The notes: generated from the sequence alone by a model not told the origin. 64,000 nucleotides of DNA from Pseudomonas sp. A34-9 (GCF_029543085.1 NZ_CP119967.1:3994501-4058500); one strand, 5' to 3'; positions 37,288 through 45,666 are shown, counted from the stretch's first letter. A program made the numbers and translations.

Positions 37288-38262
37288 ATGCCGACATCAC
37301 CAGGTCTGGTCGCGATTCTGGCCTACGACGGCCTCTGCACATTCGAGTTCGGCATCGCCGTTGAGGTCTTTGGCCTGACCCGGCCGGAGTTCGATTTCCC
37401 GTGGTACACCCACGCCATTGCGGCGGTCGATCAAGGCCCGATGCGCGCCTTGGGCGGGATTCAGGTGCTGGCCGATGGCGGTCTGGAACTGCTCGCCGAG
37501 GCGCGCACCATCATTATTCCCGGCTGGCGCGATCGAAATGCAGAAGTGCCGCCAGCGCTGCTCGATGCACTGCGTCAGGCCCATGCCCGTGGCGCACGGT
37601 TGTTGTCGATCTGCTCCGGTGTATTTGTGCTGGCGGCCAGCGGTCTGCTCGACGGCCACGGCGCCACTACCCATTGGCGTTACACGGCGGAACTGGCGCA
37701 GCGTTTCCCGGCAATTGCGGTCGATCCCGATGTGCTTTATGTCGACGCCGGGCAGTTGATCACCTCGGCAGGCAGCGCTGCCGGGATCGATGCCTGCCTG
37801 CATCTGGTGGCGCGGGACTTCGGCACGCAAGTCGCCAACTCGGTGGCGCGGCGACTGGTGATGTCGCCGCAACGCACCGGCGGTCAGGCGCAGTTCATTC
37901 CGACCCCGGTCAGCCCGACGCCGCGCAACGACCTGTCGCGCGTCATGCAGTGGGCGCGCGAGCGCTTGCATGAACCGCTGGAAGTGCGTGATCTGGCCAG
38001 TGAAGCGGCGATGAGTGAGCGCACGTTTCTGCGGCGCTTCACCGAGGCCAGCGGGCAGTCGCCCAAGGCGTGGCTGCAGCATGAACGGTTGGCGCGGGCG
38101 CGGGAGTTGCTGGAGAGCACGCCGCATAACACCGAGCAGATTGCCGAGCGTTGCGGCTATCGGTCGGTGGAGAGTTTTCGCGTGGCGTTTCGCGGGGTGG
38201 TGGGGGTGCCGCCGTCGGTGTATCGGGAACGGTTTGGACGGGGCGTGAGGGTTGAATCCTGA
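37288..38262 (+). CDS. ftrA: GlxA/FtrA-like AraC-family regulator with DJ-1/PfpI domain
   Basis: A 324-residue regulator. The N-terminal DJ-1/PfpI (glutamine-amidotransferase-like) domain is at about 5-185 with the elbow cysteine in LLSICSGVFVLAASG. The C-terminal AraC pair of helix-turn-helices is at about 220-315 (LASEAAMSERTFLRRF and IAERCGYRSVESFRVAF). FtrA-type proteins commonly lie beside a rhodanese gene, as here. ATG 37288 gives the normal N-terminus MPTSPGLVAILAYDG. The effector is not known. Confidence 0.83.
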   Translation: MPTSPGLVAILAYDGLCTFEFGIAVEVFGLTRPEFDFPWYTHAIAAVDQGPMRALGGIQVLADGGLELLAEARTIIIPGWRDRNAEVPPALLDALRQAHARGARLLSICSGVFVLAASGLLDGHGATTHWRYTAELAQRFPAIAVDPDVLYVDAGQLITSAGSAAGIDACLHLVARDFGTQVANSVARRLVMSPQRTGGQAQFIPTPVSPTPRNDLSRVMQWARERLHEPLEVRDLASEAAMSERTFLRRFTEASGQSPKAWLQHERLARARELLESTPHNTEQIAERCGYRSVESFRVAFRGVVGVPPSVYRERFGRGVRVES

Positions 38263-38280
38263 GGTGGTTTTGAAGGCGCC

Positions 38281-38345
38281 TTCGCGAGCAGGCTCGCTCC
38301 CACAGTTTGGAATGCGTTCCCCCTGTGTGCGAGCTTGCTCGCGAA
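38281..38345. repeat. REP family B inverted pair with a diverged right copy
   Basis: CGCGAGCAGGCTCGCTCCCAC is followed by the diverged GTGTGCGAGCTTGCTCGCGA. It ends the ftrA region just before the structured leader of the DUF6124 gene. Confidence 0.82.
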
Positions 38346-38399
38346 AGCGCCGGGTAAAACGCAGCATCATTTAGACATCAGCCACAAGGCTACAGCGCC

Positions 38400-38697
38400 T
38401 TGCGCCTTTGCCTACAACTACGCCAGAATCCGCCGGCTTGTGCGGCTTGGGGGCTGCCGGTAACTTGGTTCGCGTCACTGAATGTTCAGTGATCGGGTTT
38501 AGTCGCTCGGTGTTTTCTCAAGTTCGCAAGCTGTTATTCAGTCTGGCATTTCCATGCCTGCACTCAATGGCGGCTGTGCGCAGGGCGCTTTCGAGCGCGC
38601 CGGTAATGCTTGGGATGCCGGTCGACTAACCTGCGTATAGCTGCCACCTAATGTTTAGTCGCAGGACGGTGTCAGCCTCATTGAGGTTTCCCAGCAT
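38400..38697 (+). ncRNA. Hairpin-rich leader of the DUF6124 gene, candidate structured RNA
   Basis: A possible promoter TTGCGC (38400-38405)/CAGAAT (38424-38429) precedes about 265 nt without a clear gene. The stretch can form TCACTGAA/TTCAGTGA (38475-38492), GGCAT/ATGCC (38545-38558), and GCGCT-TTCG-AGCGC with a UUCG loop (38585-38598). It also has two mutually exclusive pairings: CGACTAA (38623) with TTAGTCG (38655), or CCTGCG (38630) with CGCAGG (38660). The ribosome site GAGG (38683-38686) can pair with CCTC at 38676. I recall similar sequence before other Pseudomonas DUF6124 genes but cannot confirm it here. A 73-codon TTG-started frame covers part of it and seems less likely. Confidence 0.5.
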
Positions 38698-39078
38698 ATG
38701 TTCAAAATAACGCCGAATCCGCCCGAAACAGGTGCGGAAGTTGATCAGAATCCAACGTCCCCCTATTCCACACCGGGCTCCAGAAAACTCCACGAAGCCG
38801 CCGAACGCGCCCTCGATCACTACCTGAAACCCGCTCCCCCTGCGCCACCGCGCAAACCCAGCACCATGTTCCTCGTTGACCCCAACACCGGCGCCGAAGA
38901 CCTCATGGCCCACGCCTGCGAATCCATGGCCTCGGCCAGCGTCATGCTCAGCGACTTCGCCGCCCTGCTCGACTCGCCCTACCGCAACACCGTGCTCGGC
39001 ATCCAGCAAGTGGTCATGCTCGGCGAACTCGCAGTCAACCGCGCCCTCGACAAACTCGAACCCGCCCTGAGGCAATAA
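38698..39078 (+). CDS. DUF6124 family protein (Pseudomonas-specific)
   Basis: A 126-residue protein with a Pro-rich, disordered N-terminal third, then a segment with the family's FLVDPNTGAEDLMAHACESM and a C-terminal helical stretch (IQQVVMLGELAVNRALDKL). The function of these small soluble proteins is unknown. It is followed after 2 bp by another small gene on the same transcript and preceded by a long structured leader. A start upstream is unlikely because the leader frame ends. Confidence 0.8.
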   Translation: MFKITPNPPETGAEVDQNPTSPYSTPGSRKLHEAAERALDHYLKPAPPAPPRKPSTMFLVDPNTGAEDLMAHACESMASASVMLSDFAALLDSPYRNTVLGIQQVVMLGELAVNRALDKLEPALRQ

Positions 39079-39080
39079 AC

Positions 39081-39350
39081 ATGTCCAACAAAACAGATGC
39101 ACAAGTCGTCGCGGCGTTGGTGTCCATGGGTTTCAACGAACGCGACCGACGCTGGGCGCAGAACGCCTGCCTGGTGCTGTTTGAAAGCGAACGCGAAACC
39201 ATCGTCGCCTCCGCCGTCACCGTCCTTCCCCAACTCGATGAACTGGAAATCGACGCCGTGCTACCCGCACTGCGCCGCGTGACCCGCCGGTTCCCCGCAC
39301 TGCAAAAAACCGTGGCCGACACACTGGCCGAGATGGCGCACGCAGCCTGA
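39081..39350 (+). CDS. Small hypothetical helical protein
   Basis: An 89-residue protein, mostly helical, without signal peptide or membrane segment. It begins MSNKTDAQVVAALVSMGF and ends EMAHAA. Its ATG is 2 bp after the DUF6124 stop, so it is in the same operon. I do not recognise a family. Confidence 0.68.
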   Translation: MSNKTDAQVVAALVSMGFNERDRRWAQNACLVLFESERETIVASAVTVLPQLDELEIDAVLPALRRVTRRFPALQKTVADTLAEMAHAA

Positions 39351-39368
39351 TTGACCGCGTGATCGTTC

Positions 39369-39461
39369 TTCGCGAGCAGGCTCGCTCCCACACCAGATCT
39401 GCGCTGGCTCACGGCATTCGAGTTCACCGCCGATCCACTGTAGGAGCGAGCCTGCTCGCGA
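39369..39461. repeat. REP family B inverted pair
   Basis: CGCGAGCAGGCTCGCTCCCAC and TGTAGGAGCGAGCCTGCTCG, a variant that carries TAGG in place of GGGG on the right copy, about 47 bp apart. It fills most of the 156-bp gap between the small hypothetical gene and the next convergent gene. Confidence 0.85.
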
Positions 39462-39506
39462 TGGCGTTCTTTCTGCATCGGACGCGTGAGTCAAACATCG
39501 TTGTCT

Positions 39507-39923
39507 CTAAGCTCGAAAATCCGCCAGGATAAAGGGCGTGTGGTCACGCAAGTAAACGTCGACATCGTCCAGCGAGTGCAGCGCTTCACTGGATGACTCC
39601 ACATGCTCTTCATCGTCATGACGAATGACCGTGACGAAATAGGTTTCTTCCTGTCGGACCAAAGTCGCAGTGCGTTTGACCGGCCGCCCATCCTCCTGAG
39701 CGAAGGACATCGCACGTAACGTTTCATTTTGCAGAGCTTCAGACACGTTTGCTTTGAGCGCCTTGCCTTTGGCGAGCAGTTCTTTCGCGACTACCCAGCT
39801 GCCAACTGCAGCGGCAGCGGCAGCGGAAACGAAATACATATAGTTGTAAGTCGATCCTCTGCGCGAGGCATGCCTCTCCACCAGCCAATCGGCAACTTGT
39901 GAAATCCCGTGCCACACATCCAT
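39507..39923 (-). CDS. Hypothetical protein with one membrane segment
   Basis: A 138-residue protein: a short N-terminal cytoplasmic part (MDVWHGISQVADWLVERH), one Ala-rich membrane segment at about residues 31-50 (YFVSAAAAAAVGSWVVA) and an acidic C-terminal domain with paired strands (TATLVRQEETYFVTVIRH). The ATG at 39923 is preferred over one 39 bp upstream because a GGGA site precedes it. It lies 35 bp downstream of the FKBP gene. No family is recognised. Confidence 0.6.
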   Translation of the reverse strand: MDVWHGISQVADWLVERHASRRGSTYNYMYFVSAAAAAAVGSWVVAKELLAKGKALKANVSEALQNETLRAMSFAQEDGRPVKRTATLVRQEETYFVTVIRHDDEEHVESSSEALHSLDDVDVYLRDHTPFILADFRA

Positions 39924-39958
39924 CGCATTTATTCCCAAGCTTAAAAAACGACCCGGTT

Positions 39959-40297
39959 TCAATCCTCCCGCGTCAGCACTTCCAACAACTCAATCTCAAA
40001 CACCAGATTCGAATTTGGCGGGATCTTGCCCATCGTCCGTTCGCCATACCCCAGATGCGCCGGCACCAACAATTTGCGTTTGCCCCCCACCTGCATCCCC
40101 ATCAAGCCCTGATCCCAACCCTTGATCACCCGCCCGGTGCCGATCACACACTGAAAAGGTTTGCCACGGCTGTAGGAAGAATCGAACTCGCTGCCGTCTT
40201 CCAGCCAACCGGTGTATTGGGTGGTGATCAGCGCGCCTTTGACGGCCGCTTTGCCTGCGCCGATCTGAAGATCGATTACCTGCAGTTCATCATTCAT
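39959..40297 (-). CDS. FKBP-type peptidyl-prolyl isomerase
   Basis: A 112-residue single FKBP domain: LITTQYTGWLEDGSEFDSSY, GTGRVIKGWDQGLMGMQVGG, KRKLLVPAHLGYGERTMG and IPPNSNLVFEIELLEV are the active-site blocks of the family. ATG 40297 is chosen rather than the GTG 9 bp upstream. It is cytoplasmic, as no signal peptide is present. It catalyses proline cis-trans isomerisation and may be a general folding helper. Confidence 0.9.
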   Translation of the reverse strand: MNDELQVIDLQIGAGKAAVKGALITTQYTGWLEDGSEFDSSYSRGKPFQCVIGTGRVIKGWDQGLMGMQVGGKRKLLVPAHLGYGERTMGKIPPNSNLVFEIELLEVLTRED

Positions 40298-40460
40298 AAC
40301 ATTCACTCTATTGTTCAGCCGGCCGCCGTTTTCCCAGAAATGCCGGTGATTGGCAACCCGCCAGCGCAGATCAACGTGGTATCCGAACCGAGTGATGAAG
40401 CATTAACATAGCCAACCGCCACTACTCCACGGATCGACCCGCCATGCTGGCAGCGCCCGA

Positions 40461-41552
40461 ATGACTCTGTTCTGGATCAGCCTTGCCGTGGGCGCGATCT
40501 TGCTGGCCATCATCGCCCTGCTGCTGTGGCGCGAACGCGGTTTGCGCAGGCAGCTCGCGCACTATCAGGATCTGCTGACACGGGCCGTCGCTGGACAGAA
40601 CATTCATCAGGACGGCGACGTCGAGCGCTTCAAACGCAGCCAGTACTTTGCGCGCATCGGTACGTGGGACTGGGAAGTCGACACGGATCGGCTGTACTGG
40701 TCGGACGCGATTTACGGCATGTTCGGCTTCAAGATCGGCGAAATCACGCCGTCCTATGCGCTGTTCTGCTCCTGCGTGCATCCGGACGACCGCACCAAGG
40801 TGCGCGAAGGCGAACTGCGCTGCCTGGAAACCGGCGAAAACCACGATGAGGAATATCGCGTGGTGTGGCCCGACGGCACGATTCGCTGGCTACGGGAAAC
40901 CGGCAACGTGGTGCGCAACGACCACGACGCGGTGGTCAAGATGATGGGCGTGGTGCGCGACATCACCGAAGAAAAAGCCTCGGCCAGTTACCTGCAACAC
41001 CTCGCCCACTTCGATCCGCTGACCGGCCTGCCCAATCGCCTGGTGCTGGAACAACGCTTGTCCGAAGCACTGGATCACGCGCGCCAGACCGAGACCCGCG
41101 TCGCACTGGTATTCGTCGACCTCAACGGTTTCAAAACCATCAACGACCGCTACGGCCATGCCGCCGGCGACCGCGTGCTGATCACCACGGCCACGCGCCT
41201 GAAACGCATCCTGCGCAGCACCGACACCGTCGCGCGCATTGGCGGCGACGAGTTCGTGGTGATCCTGCAAGGCCTGGCCCCGGGCCTCGATCTACAGGAC
41301 GAGGCGCGCAGTATCTGCCAGAAAATCTTCATCGAACTGTCGCCACCGATCAGCATCGGCAACGACCAGCGCCACATCGGCAGCAGCCTCGGGGTCGCGG
41401 TGTTTCCGGATCATGCGACGGCTATGGATCGCTTGCTGCACATCGCCGATCTGGCGATGTATGAGGCCAAGCGCAGTGGCAATAATCAGTATCGGTTGGG
41501 TGGAGAAAGCCCCACGCGGGTGCAGGCGCAGGGCTTTGAGATCCGCTCTTAA
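40461..41552 (+). CDS. PAS-GGDEF diguanylate cyclase
   Basis: A 363-residue protein. One N-terminal membrane helix (about 3-23) precedes a PAS domain with PAC motif (about 60-172, ending VVRDITEEKASA) and a GGDEF domain (about 183-345). The active site is intact, G261-G-D-E-F265, and the inhibitory I-site RSTD lies at 252-255, so product-inhibited c-di-GMP synthesis is expected. The input signal to the PAS domain is unknown. The 3' end overlaps the convergent RcnB-like gene by 4 bp. Confidence 0.9.
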   Translation: MTLFWISLAVGAILLAIIALLLWRERGLRRQLAHYQDLLTRAVAGQNIHQDGDVERFKRSQYFARIGTWDWEVDTDRLYWSDAIYGMFGFKIGEITPSYALFCSCVHPDDRTKVREGELRCLETGENHDEEYRVVWPDGTIRWLRETGNVVRNDHDAVVKMMGVVRDITEEKASASYLQHLAHFDPLTGLPNRLVLEQRLSEALDHARQTETRVALVFVDLNGFKTINDRYGHAAGDRVLITTATRLKRILRSTDTVARIGGDEFVVILQGLAPGLDLQDEARSICQKIFIELSPPISIGNDQRHIGSSLGVAVFPDHATAMDRLLHIADLAMYEAKRSGNNQYRLGGESPTRVQAQGFEIRS

Positions 41553-41857
41553 CGCTCCACCGGTTTCATCTCGACAATCGTCCCGTTGGTGATCATCACC
41601 ATCACGTACTTGTCGTTGATCTGCACCCACTGGGCCTGGTCGATCGGCGCTTTCAGGCCTTTGGCTTTCCAGTTTTCCAGTGCCTTGTCCTTGCGCTGAT
41701 ACATTTCAGGCGCCCGGTCGTTGACCTTCAACTCCCGATCGCTGGTCGGCGATTGAACGGCCTGTTCATTTGAGGTTTGCGCCGCTTGAACAAGTGGGCT
41801 GATCCCGGCAATGCCGGCGACGAGGGCCAGGCTGGCGATTAGGGTTTTGCTGTTCAT
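41549..41857 (-). CDS. RcnB-like periplasmic protein
   Basis: A 102-residue protein with a signal peptide (cleavage near LVQAAQTS) and a C-terminal half of the RcnB type (AQWVQINDKYVMVMITNGTI). RcnB proteins are linked to nickel/cobalt balance in E. coli, but many pseudomonad members have no tested function. No rcnA is nearby. Confidence 0.7.
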   Translation of the reverse strand: MNSKTLIASLALVAGIAGISPLVQAAQTSNEQAVQSPTSDRELKVNDRAPEMYQRKDKALENWKAKGLKAPIDQAQWVQINDKYVMVMITNGTIVEMKPVER

Positions 41858-42009
41858 CGGTGAACCTCCTGAATTGGGTAGTACCTCAACTCCGACTGCG
41901 TGGGGCGGGAATCATTCCTTTTTTACCGGGGGTGGCCGCTAGAGGTCATTGGAATTGGGTGTCCTGGAGACAAAAGCAAATCAAGAGCCCCTCACCCTAG
42001 CCCTCTCCC

Positions 42010-43271
42010 TGTATGTACCGGAGACATGGTGGACACTTTTTAATAGACACATTGCTCATCACCAAGGAGATGACCTGTGTCCTGGGAAGAGGTGTCCACC
42101 GTGCAGCTTCGTTCAGAGTTCGTGCATTTGGCTCGGCAAGAAGGAGCCAATGTCCGGCAGCTTTGCCGCCGATTCAATATCAGCCCAAGCACTGCCTACA
42201 AATGGCTCAACAGGTTTGAAACTTCAGGTGCAGAGGGCTTGATCGATCAGTCTCGACGACCGAAGACGTCACCCAAACGCTGCGCTGACGAGGTTGAGCA
42301 GCAGATTCTGACCGTGAGTGAGGAATACGCGGCTTGGGGCGCTCGCAAGCTCAAACGTGTGCTGGAAGACAGCGGCGTAGTAATGCCTTCGGTCAGTACC
42401 GTGCATGCGGTTTTACAGCGTCATTCACGCGTTGATTCAAAGGCCGCTGAGATTAAACCGTTTATCCGCTTCGAGCATGAAGCGCCCAACGATCTTTGGC
42501 AGATGGACTTCAAGGGCCATATCAGCCTGGCTCAGGGACGCTGCCATCCGTTGACGATACTGGACGATCATTCGCGGTTTTCGCTGTGTATCGCGGCCTG
42601 CCTCGATGAGCGACGTGAAACCGTTCAGGAGCATCTAATCCGGGTCTTTCGGCGTCATGGTCTGCCTTTGCGCATGACGATGGACAACGGTTCACCCTGG
42701 GGTGACCAGACTGGCGTTTATACCGCGCTGGAGGTCTGGCTGATGAGTCAGGGCATCAAGGTCGGGCACTCTCGACCTTATCATCCGCAAACCCAAGGAA
42801 AGCTGGAACGCTTCCACCGCAGCCTGAAAAATGAAGTCCTGCGAGACCGACATTTTATTGATCTCAACGGTGCACAACGGGCGTTTGATATCTGGCGTGA
42901 TATCTACAACCAGAAGCGTCCACATCAAGCGTTGGACATGCAGGTGCCTGCTACTCGCTACAGCAGCAGCCCACGGGAATATCAGGAGCAACCCGCGGCG
43001 CCGGAGTACGACGATGGGGATGTGGTCAGGAAGGTTCAGGTGAAGGGCGAGATCTACTGGCGGAACCGTGAATACACAGTCGGAAAAGCTTTTTACGGGA
43101 GGTCAGTAGCTATCCGGGAAACGACGGAAGATGGCATCCACGATGTCTACTGGAGTAGACATCGTATTGCCCGAATCGACTTGAACTTGCAGATCGTTAC
43201 GGCAGGTAAGAAGATCTAAAACCGTCCACCATGTCTCCGAACATGTGTCCACCATGTCTCCGGTACATACA
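42010..43271 (+). mobile_element. IS481-family insertion sequence, 1262 bp, intact
   Basis: Perfect 27-bp terminal inverted repeats lie at 42010-42036 (TGTATGTACCGGAGACATGG...) and 43245-43271 (complementary). A further truncated copy of the inner repeat, ACCGTCCACCATGTCTCCGA, lies at 43221-43240. The flanks are CTCCC at 42005-42009 and CTCCC at 43272-43276, a 5-bp target duplication. The transposase gene inside is full length, so the copy may be active or recent. Confidence 0.92.
42077..43219 (+). CDS. IS481-family DDE transposase
   Basis: A 380-residue transposase. The N-terminal helix-turn-helix (LCRRFNISPSTAYKWLNRF) precedes an rve-type integrase core with D144, D203 and E244 in the order QMDFKG, TMDNGS and GKLERFHRSLK, and a C-terminal beta domain. 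GTG 42077 is used as start because AAGGAGA precedes it by 6 bp. No frameshift is seen. It belongs to the mobile element that encloses it. Confidence 0.9.
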   Translation: MSWEEVSTVQLRSEFVHLARQEGANVRQLCRRFNISPSTAYKWLNRFETSGAEGLIDQSRRPKTSPKRCADEVEQQILTVSEEYAAWGARKLKRVLEDSGVVMPSVSTVHAVLQRHSRVDSKAAEIKPFIRFEHEAPNDLWQMDFKGHISLAQGRCHPLTILDDHSRFSLCIAACLDERRETVQEHLIRVFRRHGLPLRMTMDNGSPWGDQTGVYTALEVWLMSQGIKVGHSRPYHPQTQGKLERFHRSLKNEVLRDRHFIDLNGAQRAFDIWRDIYNQKRPHQALDMQVPATRYSSSPREYQEQPAAPEYDDGDVVRKVQVKGEIYWRNREYTVGKAFYGRSVAIRETTEDGIHDVYWSRHRIARIDLNLQIVTAGKKI

Positions 43272-43590
43272 CTCCCGGAGGGAGAGGGGACTGACCGAGG
43301 TGTTTGGCAGAAGTGCGCCGACGTGCGATACCGAGTCGAATGTATGTTTCCAAACCTACCGAAATCGACTCCCTCTCCCTCGGAAGAGGGCTGGGGTGAG
43401 GGCGAAACCATAAGCAGCCGTTACCGCAGCAATGGATTTGTACCCAAAAAAACATTGATCCACTTTGCACATCAATCCATGCCAACAATGCAATTAACAG
43501 ATTGTTACATCTGCGCCACCATCGGCCTCAATAAAAACCGTGCGCCGCCCTCCCGTCGCGCACGTCATAAAAGCGGTGGAGTACTTTTCT

Positions 43591-44883
43591 ATGACAGCCT
43601 CAATCCCACACAACGGCTCGCGGGCCGGCGCCATTTTCCGGGTGACCTCGGGCAACTTCCTCGAACAGTTCGATTTCTTTCTGTTCGGCTTCTACGCCAC
43701 GCAGATCGCGGCGGTGTTCTTTCCGGCGAGCAGTGAGTTCGCTTCCCTGATGATGACTTTTGCGGTGTTCGGCGCAGGCTTTTTGATGCGTCCGCTGGGC
43801 GCCATTGTGCTCGGTGCGTACATCGATGATGTCGGCCGGCGCAAAGGTTTGATCGTCACCCTGTCGATCATGGCCAGCGGCACGATATTGATTGTGCTGG
43901 TGCCCGGTTACGAGAGCATCGGCCTGTTTGCGCCGGCGCTGGTGTTGATCGGGCGCTTGCTGCAAGGCTTCTCGGCCGGTGCGGAATTGGGCGGTGTGTC
44001 GGTTTACCTCGCCGAGATCGCCACGCCGGGTCGCAAAGGCTTCTTTACCGCTTGGCAGTCGGCCAGTCAGCAAGTGGCGATCATCGTCGCCGCTGCTTTA
44101 GGCTACGCCTTGAACGCGTGGATGGCGCCGGATGTGGTGGCCGATTGGGGCTGGCGGATTCCGTTTTTCGTTGGCTGCATGATCGTGCCGTTCATCTTTT
44201 TCCTGCGCCGTAATCTGGCCGAGACCGAAGAGTTCGCCGCACGCAAACACCGCCCGAGCATGGGCGAGGTGTTCCGCACCCTCGGCCAGAACTGGGGCGT
44301 GGTCCTCGGCGGCATGCTGATGGTCGCGTTGACCACCACCGCGTTTTACCTGATCACCGTGTACGCGCCGACCTTCGGCAAAACCGTGCTGCACCTGAGC
44401 ACCTCCGATGCACTGTTAGTGACGCTGCTGGTCGGTGTGTCGAACTTCTTCTGGCTGCCGATTGGCGGGATGTTGTCTGACCGTATCGGCCGTCGTCCGG
44501 TGCTGATCGCCATGTCGCTGCTGGCCTTGGCCACCACCTATCCGGCGCTGTCGTATCTGGTGCAGGCGCCGAGCTTCAGCCACATGCTGCTGTCACTGTT
44601 GTGGCTGTCGTTTATCTACGGTTTGTACAACGGCGCAATGATTCCGGCGCTCACCGAGATCATGCCGGTCGAAGTGCGCGTTGCCGGTTTCTCCCTCGCC
44701 TACAGCCTGGCCACAGCGATTTTCGGTGGTTTCACCCCGGCGATGTCGACCTTCCTGATCCAGTACACCGGCGACAAAGCTGCGCCGGGTTACTGGATGA
44801 GTGTCGGCGCGCTGTGTGCCTTGTGCGCCACTCTTTATCTGTACCGCCGTGCTGGTGGTCGTCTGCAACCTGTCGCGGCCTGA
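43591..44883 (+). CDS. MFS tricarboxylate (citrate/tricarballylate-type) proton symporter
   Basis: A 430-residue transporter with 12 predicted helices and the metabolite:H+ symporter signatures [29 protein letters not shown] and [14 protein letters not shown]. It resembles citrate and tricarballylate transporters such as TcuC and CitA. The following gene encodes a periplasmic protein that looks like aconitate isomerase, so trans-aconitate or another tricarboxylate is the likely substrate. ATG 43591 is the standard start; the longer frame is not supported. Confidence 0.85.
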   Translation: MTASIPHNGSRAGAIFRVTSGNFLEQFDFFLFGFYATQIAAVFFPASSEFASLMMTFAVFGAGFLMRPLGAIVLGAYIDDVGRRKGLIVTLSIMASGTILIVLVPGYESIGLFAPALVLIGRLLQGFSAGAELGGVSVYLAEIATPGRKGFFTAWQSASQQVAIIVAAALGYALNAWMAPDVVADWGWRIPFFVGCMIVPFIFFLRRNLAETEEFAARKHRPSMGEVFRTLGQNWGVVLGGMLMVALTTTAFYLITVYAPTFGKTVLHLSTSDALLVTLLVGVSNFFWLPIGGMLSDRIGRRPVLIAMSLLALATTYPALSYLVQAPSFSHMLLSLLWLSFIYGLYNGAMIPALTEIMPVEVRVAGFSLAYSLATAIFGGFTPAMSTFLIQYTGDKAAPGYWMSVGALCALCATLYLYRRAGGRLQPVAA

Positions 44884-44895
44884 GGAATACTCGCC

Positions 44896-45666
44896 ATGAA
44901 AAAACTGTTTACTGTCACTGCCCTGCTCGCCGGTCTCGCGTTCAATCTCGCGGCCCAGGCCGAAGAATTGAGCGTGATGACCTCCGGGGGCTTCACTGCC
45001 GCCTACAAGATTCTCGGGCCGAAATTCGCCGCCAGCACCGGCAACACACTGACTACCAGCCTCGGCCCGTCGATGGGCAAAGCCCCCGAAGCTATCCCCA
45101 ATCGTCTCGCCCGCGGTGAACACGCCGACGTGGTGATCATGGTCGGCTACGCCCTCGATGATTTGATCAAACAAGGCAAGGTCGACCCGGCCTCGCGCGT
45201 TGAACTCGCCGATTCGCGGATCGGCCTGGTGGTGCGTGAAGGCGCGCCGAAACCGGACATCAGCAGCGTCGACGGCCTGAAGAAAACCCTGCTCGACGCG
45301 CAGTCAGTTGCCTACTCCGACAGCGCCAGCGGCGTGTACATCGAGCAGCAGTTGTTCAAGAAACTGGGGATCGAAGAGCAACTGAAACCGAAGGCCAAGA
45401 TGATTCCAAAAATCCCGGTCGGCTCGGTGGTCGCCACCGGCGACTATCAATTGGGCTTCCAGCAGGTCAGCGAATTGCTGCCGGTGCCCGGCGTGAGTTT
45501 CGTGGCGAAGATTCCGGAATCGGTGCAATCGGTGACGCGCTTTGCTGCCGGGATTCCAGTCGGTGCGCAGCATCCAGAAGAAGCCAAAGCCTTGCTCGCC
45601 TACCTCGCCGCGCCGGCCGCGCAAGCTGACGTGCAGGCCACCGGGCTGGACTCGGTCAAGCGCTGA
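44896..45666 (+). CDS. ModA-like periplasmic protein, probable aconitate isomerase
   Basis: A 256-residue periplasmic protein with a signal peptide (ending LAAQAEELSV) and a type-2 solute-binding fold similar to molybdate-binding ModA (TSGGFTAAYKILGPKF, GKAPEAIPNRLARGEHAD, YSDSASGVYIEQQLFKKLG). Aconitate isomerase of Pseudomonas sp. WU-0701 belongs to this group as I recall. No ModBC transporter genes are near; instead a tricarboxylate symporter lies 12 bp upstream and a LysR gene converges. Plain solute binding is the alternative. The 3' end overlaps the LysR gene by 11 bp. Confidence 0.68.
   Translation: MKKLFTVTALLAGLAFNLAAQAEELSVMTSGGFTAAYKILGPKFAASTGNTLTTSLGPSMGKAPEAIPNRLARGEHADVVIMVGYALDDLIKQGKVDPASRVELADSRIGLVVREGAPKPDISSVDGLKKTLLDAQSVAYSDSASGVYIEQQLFKKLGIEEQLKPKAKMIPKIPVGSVVATGDYQLGFQQVSELLPVPGVSFVAKIPESVQSVTRFAAGIPVGAQHPEEAKALLAYLAAPAAQADVQATGLDSVKR

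Larger units (their letters stand above)
41989..43409. repeat. GC-rich hairpin-bounded element interrupted by IS481
   Basis: Left fragment 41989-42009 (CCCCTCACCCTAGCCCTCTC) and right fragment 43272-43409 (opening GGAGGGAGAGGGGACTGACC and closing AGGGCTGGGGTGAGGG) would join into one element of about 150 bp if the IS and one target copy were removed. The joint recreates a perfect hairpin CCCTCTCCC-GGA-GGGAGAGGG. It is related to the element at 1743-2012, which has the same borders GGGAGAGGGG and ACCGAGGTGT. The remaining gap to the next gene (43410-43590) shows no recognised motif. Confidence 0.72.

Noticed and set aside
38408..38629. 73-codon TTG-started frame within the DUF6124 leader
   Set aside because: No good ribosome site or domain; the stretch is better explained by hairpins. 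Kept as an alternative that translation data could revive.
44896..45666. Molybdate-binding ModA
   Set aside because: The fold is similar, but there are no modBC genes and a tricarboxylate symporter precedes it; aconitate isomerase fits the context better.
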